Shown here: positions 15,400-23,166 of the stretch, in pieces
How the letters are laid out: each line of letters begins with the position of its first letter
Position numbering within the stretch: position 1 is the stretch's first letter
Assembly (NCBI RefSeq): GCF_025567095.1
Contig: NZ_JAOQJH010000017.1
Source of the DNA: Anthropogastromicrobium aceti
Lineage (GTDB): Bacteria; Bacillota; Clostridia; Lachnospirales; Lachnospiraceae
Reading direction: 5' to 3' (one strand)
Length of the DNA: 64,000 nt
Made by a program: the position numbers and the translations under genes
The notes under the pieces: model-generated
What the model was told of the DNA's origin: nothing
Databases searched by the model: none
Seen by the model: the letters and a program-made list of their open reading frames with translations, nothing else

Positions 15400-16053
15400 A
15401 TGACTGAAATGCAGAAAGAGATGCAGAAACTTATTTCAAAAGACGAATTGGATAAAGCTTTTGATGCAAGGTTTCCAAAAGAGATGCAGGTAAAGCTGCA
15501 TAATGCAAAGGTTGCCATAGCAGGACTTGGCGGACTTGGCTCCAATATTGCAGTTATGCTTGCAAGAAGTGGGGTAGGTCAGCTTTTACTTGTAGATTAT
15601 GATGTGGTAGATGTGACAAATCTGAATAGACAGATGTACTATATTCAGCATATTGGAAAACCAAAAGCTCAGGCACTGCCTGAAATATTATATCAGATTA
15701 ATCCATATAGTAATTATCAGTCATGTTCTGTGAAAGTAACAGAGCGAAATGTACACGAGTTGTTTTCGCAATATCCAATTGTATGTGAAGCTTTTGACGC
15801 ACCAGATCAGAAAGCAATGCTGGTAAGGGAAGTACTTACTCAGTGTCCCAATACTACAGTTGTATCGGGAAATGGAATGGCTGGATATGGAGATATCAAT
15901 GAAATACAGACGAGCAGAAAAATGAGACACCTTTATGTGTGCGGAGATCAGCATACAGATGTAGGTGAGGGAATTGGTCTTATGGCTCCGAGAGTAGCAG
16001 CTTGCGCTGCACATGAAGCCAATAAAGTGATACAGCTTATTATGGAAGCATGA
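15400..16053 (+). CDS. ThiS adenylyltransferase ThiF
   Basis: A 217-residue E1-like enzyme that adenylates the ThiS C-terminus. The Rossmann P-loop GLGGLGS is at ~42, followed by the LVDYDVVDVTNLNRQ acidic and Arg segment that binds ATP. It is the short clostridial/Thermotoga type without the long C-terminal region of E. coli ThiF. RBS GGAGG lies eight bases before the ATG at 15400, inside the end of thiS; an earlier TTG (15379) is unlikely. Confidence 0.9.
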   Translation: MTEMQKEMQKLISKDELDKAFDARFPKEMQVKLHNAKVAIAGLGGLGSNIAVMLARSGVGQLLLVDYDVVDVTNLNRQMYYIQHIGKPKAQALPEILYQINPYSNYQSCSVKVTERNVHELFSQYPIVCEAFDAPDQKAMLVREVLTQCPNTTVVSGNGMAGYGDINEIQTSRKMRHLYVCGDQHTDVGEGIGLMAPRVAACAAHEANKVIQLIMEA

Positions 16054-16093
16054 AATAAAAACTTAAAAATAAAAGTTTAATGAGGAGACAAAC

Positions 16094-16858
16094 ATGGAAG
16101 ATAAACTGATATTAGGTGGAAAAGAATTCAAAAGTCGTTTTATTCTGGGATCAGGAAAATATAATTTGAATCTGATTAATGCAGCAGTAGAGCAGGGTGG
16201 TGCAGAAATCATAACACTTGCTCTTAGACGTGCAAATACCAAGGAAAGTGAAAATATTTTGGATTATATTCCAAAGGGTGTCACACTGCTTCCAAATACT
16301 TCCGGTGCACGAAATGCAGAGGAGGCAGTTCGTATTGCGAGACTGAGCCGTGCAATGGGCTGTGGTGATTTTGTAAAGATAGAGATAATGCGAGATGCTA
16401 AATATCTTTTCCCAGATAATCAGGAAACAATAAAAGCAACAGAAATTTTGGCAAAGGAAGGATTTGTAGTTCTGCCGTATATGAATCCTGATTTAAATGT
16501 TGCAAGAGATCTGCAAAACGCCGGAGCTGCTGCTGTAATGCCGCTGGCTGCTCCTATTGGAAGCAATAAAGGTCTGGCAACAAAAGCCATGATTCAGGTA
16601 CTTATTGATGAGATCGATCTGCCAGTTATTGTGGATGCAGGAATTGGAAAACCATCTCAGGCTTGTGAAGCAATGGAAATGGGAGCAGCAGCAATTATGG
16701 CAAATACGGCAATTGCAACAGCAGGGAATATACCTGATATGGCAGAGGCTTTTAAGCTTGCAATTCAGGCTGGCAGAAAAGCATATCTTACTGGAATGGG
16801 AAGAGTTCTTGCAAGAGGTGGAAGCGCATCAGATCCGTTAACAGGATTTTTACGGTAG
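16094..16858 (+). CDS. thiazole synthase ThiG
   Basis: A 254-residue TIM-barrel enzyme that makes thiazole phosphate from DXP, ThiS-thiocarboxylate and dehydroglycine. Family landmarks are SRFILGSGKY near the N-terminus, TLLPNTSGARNAEEAVR, VLPYMNPD, and the phosphate-binding region VDAGIGKPSQACEAMEMG. The catalytic lysine is expected in the KIEIM strand. Length matches the family. GAGGAG precedes the ATG. Confidence 0.95.
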   Translation: MEDKLILGGKEFKSRFILGSGKYNLNLINAAVEQGGAEIITLALRRANTKESENILDYIPKGVTLLPNTSGARNAEEAVRIARLSRAMGCGDFVKIEIMRDAKYLFPDNQETIKATEILAKEGFVVLPYMNPDLNVARDLQNAGAAAVMPLAAPIGSNKGLATKAMIQVLIDEIDLPVIVDAGIGKPSQACEAMEMGAAAIMANTAIATAGNIPDMAEAFKLAIQAGRKAYLTGMGRVLARGGSASDPLTGFLR

Positions 16859-16870
16859 GAGGTTGTAGTC

Positions 16871-18130
16871 ATGAATGAAGAAAATCAGGTATATTTTATT
16901 GACAGTGATCAACTGCCGCCTTCCGCATTGGAAAGAAAACATCGCTTGGAGCAGGATCCCTCTTTTCGTGCTGACCATATGAAATACATGGATGGAATGC
17001 AGGTAATCGAATCAGACATTAAAGATAAAGTGTTAAAAGCCATGGGAGAGTATGATTACAATTCCTACACTGCAGCTGATGTTGAGAGAGCACTTTCTCA
17101 CGAGACATGTTCAATAGAAGACTTTAAAGCCTTTTTGTCACCTGCTGCAGCACCGTATCTGGAGCAGATGGCAAGAAAAGCAGAAGAGATAACAAAAAAT
17201 CATTTTGGAAACACTGTTTATATTTTTACACCACTTTATATAGCCAATTATTGTCAGAATTACTGCATTTACTGTGGATTCAATTGTTATAACAATATTC
17301 GCAGAAAGAAATTAAATTTCCAGGAAATAGAGCATGAAATGCAGGTTATAGCCAAAACTGGAATGGAAGAGATACTGCTGCTTACCGGAGAAAGCCGGAA
17401 ATATTCTGATGTGGAATATATTGGTGAGGCAGTAAAAATTGCTCGGAAATATTTCAAAAACATCGGAATTGAAATTTATCCGGTAAACGTAGATGAGTAT
17501 AAGTATCTTCATGAATGCGGCGTAGATTATGTAACTGTTTTTCAGGAAACCTATAATGCAGATAAGTATGAGACACTGCATTTGCTCGGACATAAGCGTG
17601 TATGGCCGTATCGTTTTGATTCTCAGGAACGCGCATTGATGGGAGGTATGAGAGGCGCTGGATTTTCTGCCCTTCTGGGGCTTGATGATTTCAGGAAGGA
17701 TGCACTGGCGACTGCGCTTCATGTTTATTATATAAACCGTAAATATCCTCATGCAGAGCTTTCTCTAAGCTGTCCAAGACTGCGTCCTATTGTAAATAAT
17801 GATAAGATCAATCCCCGTGATGTAGGCGAAAAAGAACTCTGCCAGGTATTATGTGCATATCGTATGTTCCTTCCTTTTGTTGGAATTACAGTATCTAGTC
17901 GTGAAAGTGCTGATTTCAGAAATGGTATTGCAAAAATTTGTGCAACAAAAGTATCAGCAGGAGTATCAACAGGTATAGGTGATCATGAAGAAAAATATGA
18001 AGGAACAAAAGATGCAGATGTAGGAGACGAGCAGTTTGAAATTAACGATTCCCGCTCTTTTGAATCCATGTATCAGGACATGGAACAGGAAGGTCTGCAG
18101 CCTGTGTTGAATGATTACCTCTATGTGTAA
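16871..18130 (+). CDS. 2-iminoacetate synthase (tyrosine lyase) ThiH
   Basis: A 419-residue radical SAM enzyme that cleaves tyrosine to dehydroglycine, the anaerobic route to the thiazole nitrogen. The cluster motif is C128-x3-C132-x2-C135 in NYCQNYCIYCGF. The N-terminal ~90 residues and the C-terminal RESADFRNG and VSAGVSTGIGDHEE segments are typical of ThiH rather than of BioB or HydG. RBS GGAGG is nine bases upstream. It overlaps thiE by 20 bases. Confidence 0.93.
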   Translation: MNEENQVYFIDSDQLPPSALERKHRLEQDPSFRADHMKYMDGMQVIESDIKDKVLKAMGEYDYNSYTAADVERALSHETCSIEDFKAFLSPAAAPYLEQMARKAEEITKNHFGNTVYIFTPLYIANYCQNYCIYCGFNCYNNIRRKKLNFQEIEHEMQVIAKTGMEEILLLTGESRKYSDVEYIGEAVKIARKYFKNIGIEIYPVNVDEYKYLHECGVDYVTVFQETYNADKYETLHLLGHKRVWPYRFDSQERALMGGMRGAGFSALLGLDDFRKDALATALHVYYINRKYPHAELSLSCPRLRPIVNNDKINPRDVGEKELCQVLCAYRMFLPFVGITVSSRESADFRNGIAKICATKVSAGVSTGIGDHEEKYEGTKDADVGDEQFEINDSRSFESMYQDMEQEGLQPVLNDYLYV

Positions 18131-18719
18131 CAGCTACGAACATACTATTGTAATTACTAACCGTCATCTTGTGCAGGGGGATTTCCTGAAGCAGCTCGAA
18201 AAAGTAACAAAGCTGCATCCCCATGCATTGATTCTGAGAGAAAAAGATCTTACAGATGATGCTTATGAAAGTCTGGCAAAAAAAGTTTTTGATTTATGCA
18301 AGAGAGAAGATATAACTTTCTTTTTACATACTAAGATTGAAATTGCCCGAAAAATAGGATGTCAAAACATTCATCTGTCTATTCCTGTGCTAAAAGGATT
18401 ATCAGAGACAGAAAAGAAAGCTTTAACAGAAGATTTTTGTGAAATCAGTATTTCCTGCCACAGCATGGAAGATGTGGAAATTGCAATGGTAGGAGGTGCT
18501 ACACAGATTATTCTGGGAACTATTTTTGAAACAGAGTGTAAAAAAGGTGTTCTAGGCAAGGGTGTAGAGTTTGTCAGAGAAATATGTCAAAAGTGTCCGC
18601 TTCCGGTATACGCTATAGGCGGAATGAATCTGCAAAGGCTGCCTCTTGTCATAGACGCGGGAGCTGCAGGTTGCTGCATGATGTCTGGATTTATGCAAAC
18701 AACGAAAACATTGCAATAA
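18111..18719 (+). CDS. thiamine-phosphate synthase ThiE
   Basis: A ~200-residue TIM-barrel protein that joins HMP-PP and thiazole phosphate. ITNRHL near the N-terminus, LILREKDL (pyrophosphate Arg/Lys), ISCHSMEDVEIA, LGTIFETECKKG and VYAIGGMN fit ThiE, although the divergent clostridial type shows some TenI-like features. Start is uncertain: 18111 or 18123, both inside thiH and both without a clear RBS, so translation is probably coupled. Last gene of the operon. No thiC, thiD or thiM is nearby. Confidence 0.85.
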   Translation: MITSMCNSYEHTIVITNRHLVQGDFLKQLEKVTKLHPHALILREKDLTDDAYESLAKKVFDLCKREDITFFLHTKIEIARKIGCQNIHLSIPVLKGLSETEKKALTEDFCEISISCHSMEDVEIAMVGGATQIILGTIFETECKKGVLGKGVEFVREICQKCPLPVYAIGGMNLQRLPLVIDAGAAGCCMMSGFMQTTKTLQ

Positions 18720-18788
18720 AGTGCTTTCATAACATGACATGTCAACTGCAGTAAAATATCACAAAAAATAGCTGCAGATTTTGTTACG

Positions 18789-18834
18789 GGTTACGCGTTT
18801 AACCTTTGAAAAAATAATATTTCTGTTGTACCAT
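18789..18834 (+). promoter_or_regulatory. operator and promoter of truncated LacI gene
   Basis: GGTTACGCGTTTAACC (18789-18804) is a near-perfect palindrome with a central CG, as in LacI-family operators. It abuts TTGAAA (18806-18811), which with TACCAT (18829-18834) makes a 17-spaced promoter. It probably served autoregulation before the gene was broken. Confidence 0.45.
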
Positions 18835-18867
18835 GTAATTACAAGATTAGGAAAAGAGGGAATTAGC

Positions 18868-18942
18868 ATGGAACAGGATATGGTTCGAATTGTGGATGTT
18901 GCAGATGCGTTAGGTCTTAGCACAGCGACTGTTTCAAAAGTA
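18868..18942 (+). pseudogene. truncated LacI-family regulator
   Basis: An ATG with a GAGGG site opens a frame reading VRIVDVADALGLSTATVSKVI, the helix-turn-helix of the LacI family. After ~25 codons the sequence switches to the left edge of the RNA-phosphatase module, and the frame runs into non-coding DNA until 19017. The ligand-binding domain is missing. Confidence 0.75.
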
Positions 18943-19002
18943 ATTTTTCGAACTTGGTTGGATTCTCCAAAAAATTTTCTCACTTTTTTCCAATTTTGGG
19001 TA

Positions 19003-19030
19003 TTACTTTTTCTGTAAAATACTGTATACT
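19003..19030 (+). promoter_or_regulatory. promoter of RNA-phosphatase module, copy 2
   Basis: TTACTT (19003-19008) and TATACT (19025-19030), 16-base spacer, with a 30-base stretch identical to copy 1 at 1968-1995. Confidence 0.6.
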
Positions 19031-19037
19031 GTTATAC

Positions 19038-19111
19038 GCAGAGCGATGCCTTCTTTCGTAATGTTTTTGTGGTGATTACATTATACTATAAAAAGGCATC
19101 GTTCTATTTTT
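19038..19111 (+). ncRNA. candidate Y-RNA-like small structured RNA, copy 2
   Basis: The stem 19040-19052 with 19093-19105 and the entire interior are base-for-base identical to copy 1, and a T tract follows (19107-19112). The only nearby change is T to C just 5' of the stem. No Ro-like gene accompanies this copy. Confidence 0.55.
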
Positions 19112-19149
19112 TGAAACTTTTTGTCTTTTCAAAGTAAAATTAATAAAAA

Positions 19150-19181
19150 GGATGAGCGGCTTGCCGCAGTAGAAACTACTA
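19150..19181 (+). promoter_or_regulatory. structured RBS spacer, copy 2
   Basis: GCGGC-tt-GCCGC (19156-19167) and AGTAG-aaa-CTACT (19168-19180) sit between AAAGGATGAG and the ATG at 19182. The second loop has three As instead of two, with the stem kept. Confidence 0.4.
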
Positions 19182-19880
19182 ATGAAAACAATTGTTGTAA
19201 CAGATATTCATGGATGCTTAGAGGAACTTGAAAGTGTATGGGCACAGGCAGGATTTGACCCAGAGACAGACAAGCTGATCTGCCTTGGGGATTTGATGGA
19301 TCGTGGTCCTTACAGTTTTGGTGTATTTGATCGCTTTCGCAGCTTGAAGCGCAAGATGGGAGAGCGCTGTATTATGATTTTGGGCAATCATGATGACATG
19401 ATGATGAACTCATTTTATGATCAAGTGGTTTATGCCAGATGGATGCGAAATCAGGGACAGACGACACTCGACTCCTTTGAGGAGCATCACTGTGACCTGG
19501 AAAAACAGCTTCGCTGGTTCCATGAAATGTGTCCGTATTATGAGAATGAGGATGCCATTTTTGTTCATGCCGGATTGGTGCATGAGAAGCCAGAAGAAAA
19601 TTCTCTGCATGATTTGATCTGGGATCGAGAGATGGCGCATGGTTGTCAGTATGATGGAAAGCTTGTAATTTTCGGACATACTGAGACAGAGGAAGTAACA
19701 TACCGCAGCCCAGATGGCACAAAGCTTCAGCTGCTTCCAGGAGAAACTTATGAATTGCCAAAGCAGGGCTGTATAAACATGGATACTGGTTGTGTTTACG
19801 GTCAAAAGCTCAGTGCACTTGTGATAGAAAACGGTACAATTCGTGTTTATCAGGAAAGCCATGGTGAACACATATCATAA
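19182..19880 (+). CDS. PPP-type metallophosphoesterase, copy 2
   Basis: A 232-residue paralogue of the protein at 2156, with only scattered substitutions. It keeps D8-x-H10, GDLMDRGP, GNHDD, FVHAG and GHTE, so it should be active. The last ~8 residues differ, because homology between the modules ends at the codons for VYQ and the frame runs on into foreign sequence. The gene is inserted between a broken LacI gene and a broken carbohydrate-binding gene. Whether it serves the same RNA-related role as copy 1 is unknown. Confidence 0.85.
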   Translation: MKTIVVTDIHGCLEELESVWAQAGFDPETDKLICLGDLMDRGPYSFGVFDRFRSLKRKMGERCIMILGNHDDMMMNSFYDQVVYARWMRNQGQTTLDSFEEHHCDLEKQLRWFHEMCPYYENEDAIFVHAGLVHEKPEENSLHDLIWDREMAHGCQYDGKLVIFGHTETEEVTYRSPDGTKLQLLPGETYELPKQGCINMDTGCVYGQKLSALVIENGTIRVYQESHGEHIS

Positions 19881-19905
19881 ACAAAAAGGACACAAATTTT
19901 TGACG

Positions 19906-20215
19906 AATCTAACAAACAGCGAATACCTTGCTTTTTTATACTCTGATCATACAAAAAAGAGCACAGATACTGATGAAGCGTCTAACACCGCAGAAACAAA
20001 GACCAAGGAGTGCAAGATTGAACTTTCTGATAATGGCATCTTAGTCGATGGTGAGACAATTTCCGAGAATACGGAGGATTCTGTTTATGCTGGAGCAGAT
20101 ATTGTTTATTATAAAGAAGGACAGGACAGCACTTATGGTGCAGGCGATGAGGATGATGGTCATTCTGAGGAAGAGGCAGCTGAGCATACAGTTATCACAA
20201 TCACAATTGACTATG
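19906..20215 (+). pseudogene. fragment of Cthe_2159-type carbohydrate-binding protein
   Basis: The frame covering this stretch contains an acidic/Thr-rich linker (STDTDEASNTAETKTKE) and then IELSDNGILVDGETIS, VYAGADIVYYKEGQD and AEHTVITIT. These match the N-terminal part of the large secreted carbohydrate-binding (Cthe_2159, PF14262) proteins. The signal peptide and most of the repeat domain are missing, and homology stops at ~20205. The next ~90 bases read as an unassigned hydrophobic scrap in another frame. Non-functional. Confidence 0.65.
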
Positions 20216-20303
20216 GTAATTCTGACAGGGTTTGCAGTTGGGGCAGAAGTTGTACAGGGGATTTTAACTGGATTTATAAAGCTGCAAATCAGGCTGCTTT
20301 CAA

Positions 20304-20331
20304 TTGACAAACAAAATTCCTATGCTATAAT
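20304..20331 (+). promoter_or_regulatory. strong promoter of yitT-type gene
   Basis: Perfect TTGACA (20304-20309) and TATAAT (20326-20331) with a 16-base spacer and a TGC extension before the -10. Start expected near 20338, 40 bases before the ATG. Confidence 0.85.
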
Positions 20332-20378
20332 AGCAGGCAGAGAAAAATGATAACAAAAGAGAATAGGGGAGTTTTAAA

Positions 20379-21236
20379 ATGAAGGCGAAGCTTGCGAGAA
20401 CGGCATTTGAATATGGCGTGATCACAGTGGCGACACTGCTTTTAGTAGTTGGCGTGTATTTTTTTAAGTTTCCAAATAATTTTTCATTTGGAGGAGTAAC
20501 TGGTATTGCTGTTGTGCTTTCAGCAATGAGCAAAGCATCGGCAAGTTCCTACACATTTATTATCAATATGGCGCTTCTGGTGTTGGGCTTTTTATTCTTA
20601 GGAAAAAGTTTTGGTGCCAAGACAGTCTATGTCAGTGTATTAACATCAGTAGGATTGTCAGCACTTGAAAAGTTGTTTCCTATGAGTGCACCATTAACGA
20701 CAGAGCCAGTGCTGGAACTGATTTTTGCAATCTTTCTTCCGGCGCTTAGTGCAGCCATTTTATTCAATATTGGCGCATCTGGCGGTGGCACAGATATCAT
20801 TGCAATGATCTTAAAGAAATATACAAGCGTGCCAATTGGCACAGCACTATTTTTAGTGGATTGCGTTATTGTTATATCATCTTGCTTTGTATTTGATATT
20901 CAGACAGGTCTGTTCTCACTGACAGGTCTTTTGGCAAAGTCACTTGTCATTGATAACGTAATTGAGAGTATTAATCGCTGTAAGGTATTTTTGATTGTAT
21001 GCGATAATCCAGATCCGATTTGTGAATTTATTTACCAGGATCTTAAGCGCAGCGCAACCGTTTATAAAGCACATGGCGCTTTCACGCACAATCAGAAGAT
21101 GATTATTATGTCAGTTATGAAGCGTGGACAGGCAGTTCAGCTTAGAAACTTTGTAAAGCGCTATCAGCCAGGCGCATTTATTGCCATTGTAAATTCAAGT
21201 GAAATCATCGGAAAGGGCTTCCGTGGATTGAACTGA
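20379..21236 (+). CDS. YitT family membrane protein (DUF161 + DUF2179)
   Basis: A 285-residue integral membrane protein. About five hydrophobic segments occupy residues 10-190, with the family signature FSFGGVTGIAVVL and the glycine-rich GASGGGTDIIAMIL. The C-terminal ~80 residues form the soluble DUF2179 domain, ending FIAIVNSSEIIGKGFRGLN. Function is unproven for the family. RBS GGGGAG is eight bases from the ATG. Its 3' half is duplicated at 12275-12649. Confidence 0.85.
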   Translation: MKAKLARTAFEYGVITVATLLLVVGVYFFKFPNNFSFGGVTGIAVVLSAMSKASASSYTFIINMALLVLGFLFLGKSFGAKTVYVSVLTSVGLSALEKLFPMSAPLTTEPVLELIFAIFLPALSAAILFNIGASGGGTDIIAMILKKYTSVPIGTALFLVDCVIVISSCFVFDIQTGLFSLTGLLAKSLVIDNVIESINRCKVFLIVCDNPDPICEFIYQDLKRSATVYKAHGAFTHNQKMIIMSVMKRGQAVQLRNFVKRYQPGAFIAIVNSSEIIGKGFRGLN

Positions 21237-21242
21237 TGAACT

Positions 21243-21320
21243 AGCCACGGGGACAGGTACAGTGGCACTTAAAGCCATGGGGACGGGTACAGTGGCACTA
21301 TATCTGTCCCCCATGGTTTT
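21243..21320. repeat. tandem REP-like palindromes
   Basis: Two related units follow the YitT stop. One is GCCAC (21244-21248) with GTGGC (21262-21266). The larger one pairs AAAGCCATGGGGAC (21271-21284) with GTCCCCCATGGTTTT (21306-21320). The shared core 'GGGGACaGGTACAGTGGC' also occurs at 14815 and, in altered form, at 23046. The larger hairpin ends in Ts and may act as the gene's terminator. Confidence 0.7.
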
Positions 21321-21390
21321 CAAACACTAAATGAAAAAACAAGGAGAAGAATCATGCCGCATTAACTGTTATCAAACGGCAACCAAATAA

Positions 21391-21442
21391 AAGCGTCATA
21401 AACCTAGGGCAAACGCTCTGGGTTTCTCGTGGCGCCTTTTTT
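21391..21442 (+). terminator. intrinsic terminator before MFS gene
   Basis: An imperfect stem combines an inner AAACC-tag / GGGTTT helix with an outer GCGTCA / TGGCGC helix, followed by six Ts at 21437-21442. Confidence 0.6.
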
Positions 21443-21503
21443 GCGTACAAAAAATTAATCCAAAATGTACAATACGTTCGATAACAGGAGAGTTAATATT
21501 AGA

Positions 21504-22814
21504 ATGAAAAAATCAAAATTGAATAAAAAATTAGATAAAATTAAGAGTATTAAAAGTAGCAAGCGGGGAATTCATATGTCAAGCTTAATGGACAGCTACG
21601 ATGCGGTATCTTTTTTCAATGGACTTGTCTTTTTTGCACCCGTGTCTCTTCTAGTGCGCACACAGGCAGGTGTATCACAGAGCATGTTCTTTTTGTTGCA
21701 GGCGCTTCTTTCTGCAATCACTTTTCTGGGCGAGATTCCAACCGGCTTTTTGACAGATCGAATCGGATATAAGCGCTCCCTTGTGCTTTCACAGAGTCTG
21801 CTCCTTCTGGCACGAAGCCTTTTATTTGTCAGCTTTCTTTGCAAAAATCCAGTATTGTTTGCAATAGAAGCAGCAGTTGAAGGACTATCTTATTGCTTTT
21901 CTTCTGGTACAGACAGTGCCTATTTGTATGAGGTGTACGGTAACGAAGCCTATCTTTCCAAAACAGCACATGCGTCCAATTGTGGTACAGCAGGCTTTTT
22001 GATCAGTACACTCAGCTATGTAATTATCTATCATCAGTGTGGCATAGAAGGACTTCTTCTTTCTACGATGGCAGCAGGCACAGCTGCGGCAATCTTTTCC
22101 ATAAAGCTAAAACCAGAGCCATCAAAAAATAAACAGACCTGCTATGCAAAAGAAAACGAAGCAGAAAACAAGAACTTCGCCAAGAAGGAAACATACGCAT
22201 TTAATATAGAAGAAACAGTCAAAATAGAAGAAACAGCAAAACAGGGAGAGCACTCAATTAAGCAACTACTTTCCGTCATGAAACATCCAAGAGCACTTTT
22301 GTTTGCGTCAGCCCTTTCCATCTTTCAGGTATCATGGCTGCTAATCAATTTCTTTTATGTTGAAAAATTGGGAGAGTGCGGAATTTCACCAGAATGGATG
22401 TCTGCTGTTATTTTGGGCTACTCCGCAGTAGAGATGCTTGCAGAGCCGATCATCCGAAAACTTGGAACATCTTTTTCAAAAAGTTGGGCGCGTCGATTTG
22501 GCATTCTTTGTGGTGTGGGCTTTCTGGCATTCGGCTTTGTCTCAAAGCGTATCCTCATATTGCCTCTAATGCTTGTACTTCCGCTTCTCTTAAAGCTGCC
22601 AGAATATTTTGTCATGGAGCAGGAAAATGTGCTGGTAGATCTGCTTGGCGTGAAAGAACAGCGTGCAGCGGCGTTATCCGTTTTGAATATGGGCGTCAGC
22701 ATCATCGAGATATTGGCACTATTTGCGTCGGCAGCGCTGACTGCGGCAGGAATTGGGTGGTGCTTTCTCGGAGTCGGAGTGCTTCTAATTGTTTGTATGT
22801 TATGCGTTTGTTGA
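21504..22814 (+). CDS. MFS transporter
   Basis: A ~436-residue multi-spanning membrane protein of the major facilitator superfamily. It has a basic N-terminus, then ~11-12 hydrophobic segments, with the motif-A-like GFLTDRIGYKRSL loop between helices 2 and 3 and a charged Lys/Glu-rich cytosolic loop at ~205-265 between the halves. The start at 21504 is preferred because AGGAGAG lies just upstream; 21465 lacks an RBS. Substrate unknown. The nearest neighbour is an ABC-F antibiotic-resistance-type gene with its own promoter, so a drug-related role is possible but unproven. Confidence 0.8.
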   Translation: MKKSKLNKKLDKIKSIKSSKRGIHMSSLMDSYDAVSFFNGLVFFAPVSLLVRTQAGVSQSMFFLLQALLSAITFLGEIPTGFLTDRIGYKRSLVLSQSLLLLARSLLFVSFLCKNPVLFAIEAAVEGLSYCFSSGTDSAYLYEVYGNEAYLSKTAHASNCGTAGFLISTLSYVIIYHQCGIEGLLLSTMAAGTAAAIFSIKLKPEPSKNKQTCYAKENEAENKNFAKKETYAFNIEETVKIEETAKQGEHSIKQLLSVMKHPRALLFASALSIFQVSWLLINFFYVEKLGECGISPEWMSAVILGYSAVEMLAEPIIRKLGTSFSKSWARRFGILCGVGFLAFGFVSKRILILPLMLVLPLLLKLPEYFVMEQENVLVDLLGVKEQRAAALSVLNMGVSIIEILALFASAALTAAGIGWCFLGVGVLLIVCMLCVC

Positions 22815-22840
22815 ACTTCCGGACTGCACAATTTTTTAGG

Positions 22841-22868
22841 TTGACAATCCTGAAAAGTCTGCTATACT
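22841..22868 (+). promoter_or_regulatory. promoter of ABC-F leader
   Basis: TTGACA (22841-22846), 16-base spacer, TATACT (22863-22868) with TGC just before it. Transcription would begin ~22875, giving a leader of nearly 300 bases. Confidence 0.8.
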
Positions 22869-22929
22869 GAAAAACAGAAAAAAGAAAGGCATGTAATACC
22901 CTGAAATAGGAAATGCATGTACGGTGAGG

Positions 22930-23037
22930 GAATGATTATTCGATAAGTTGATTTGGAGTAACAAAATGGTAAGACCGTAAAGGTCTTGTTTGTGTATGCC
23001 GAATCAGTTTATCGGGAATCATTCTCTCTATTTTTAT
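22930..23037 (+). promoter_or_regulatory. attenuator of the ABC-F gene
   Basis: A long interrupted stem joins 22930-22937 with 23017-23024, 22941-22946 with 23009-23014, and 22949-22953 with 23002-23006, ending in a T-rich tail (23026-23035). Inside it, AAGACC (22971-22976) and GGTCTT (22982-22987) form a second hairpin that overlaps the leader ORF. A ribosome stalled on the leader ORF would break these folds and let transcription continue, the usual logic of ABC-F drug-induced attenuation. Confidence 0.65.
22966..22980 (+). CDS. leader peptide MVRP
   Basis: ATG-GTA-AGA-CCG-TAA, preceded by TTGGAG with seven-base spacing, inside the attenuator loop. Such very short ORFs before ABC-F, erm and cat genes stall ribosomes in the presence of drug. 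Its second half is part of the inner hairpin. Support is from RBS, position and structure; the four codons carry no homology information. Confidence 0.5.
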   Translation: MVRP

Positions 23038-23045
23038 GCCCAAAA

Positions 23046-23100
23046 AGCCACGGTGTCAGGTACAGTGGCTCTGAAGGCCACCGTACCTGACACCATGGCT
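23046..23100. repeat. REP-like palindrome in ABC-F leader
   Basis: The halves 23046-23070 and 23076-23100 are inverted copies (AGCCAcGGTGTCAGGTAC core) with three mismatches. It lies between the attenuator and the ABC-F start, and is related to the repeat at 21243-21320. Confidence 0.75.
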
Positions 23101-23166
23101 TTAGAGAAGATTCACGAAAGATTCACGACTGTTTCGGTGTGCAAGAAAGGCACAGGTACAACGTAT

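Noticed and set aside
20041..20350. A plus-strand frame with a hydrophobic end (VILTGFAVGAEVVQGIL) as a small membrane protein
   Set aside because: It straddles the broken carbohydrate-binding gene and the YitT promoter, has no RBS, and looks like a composite of fragments.
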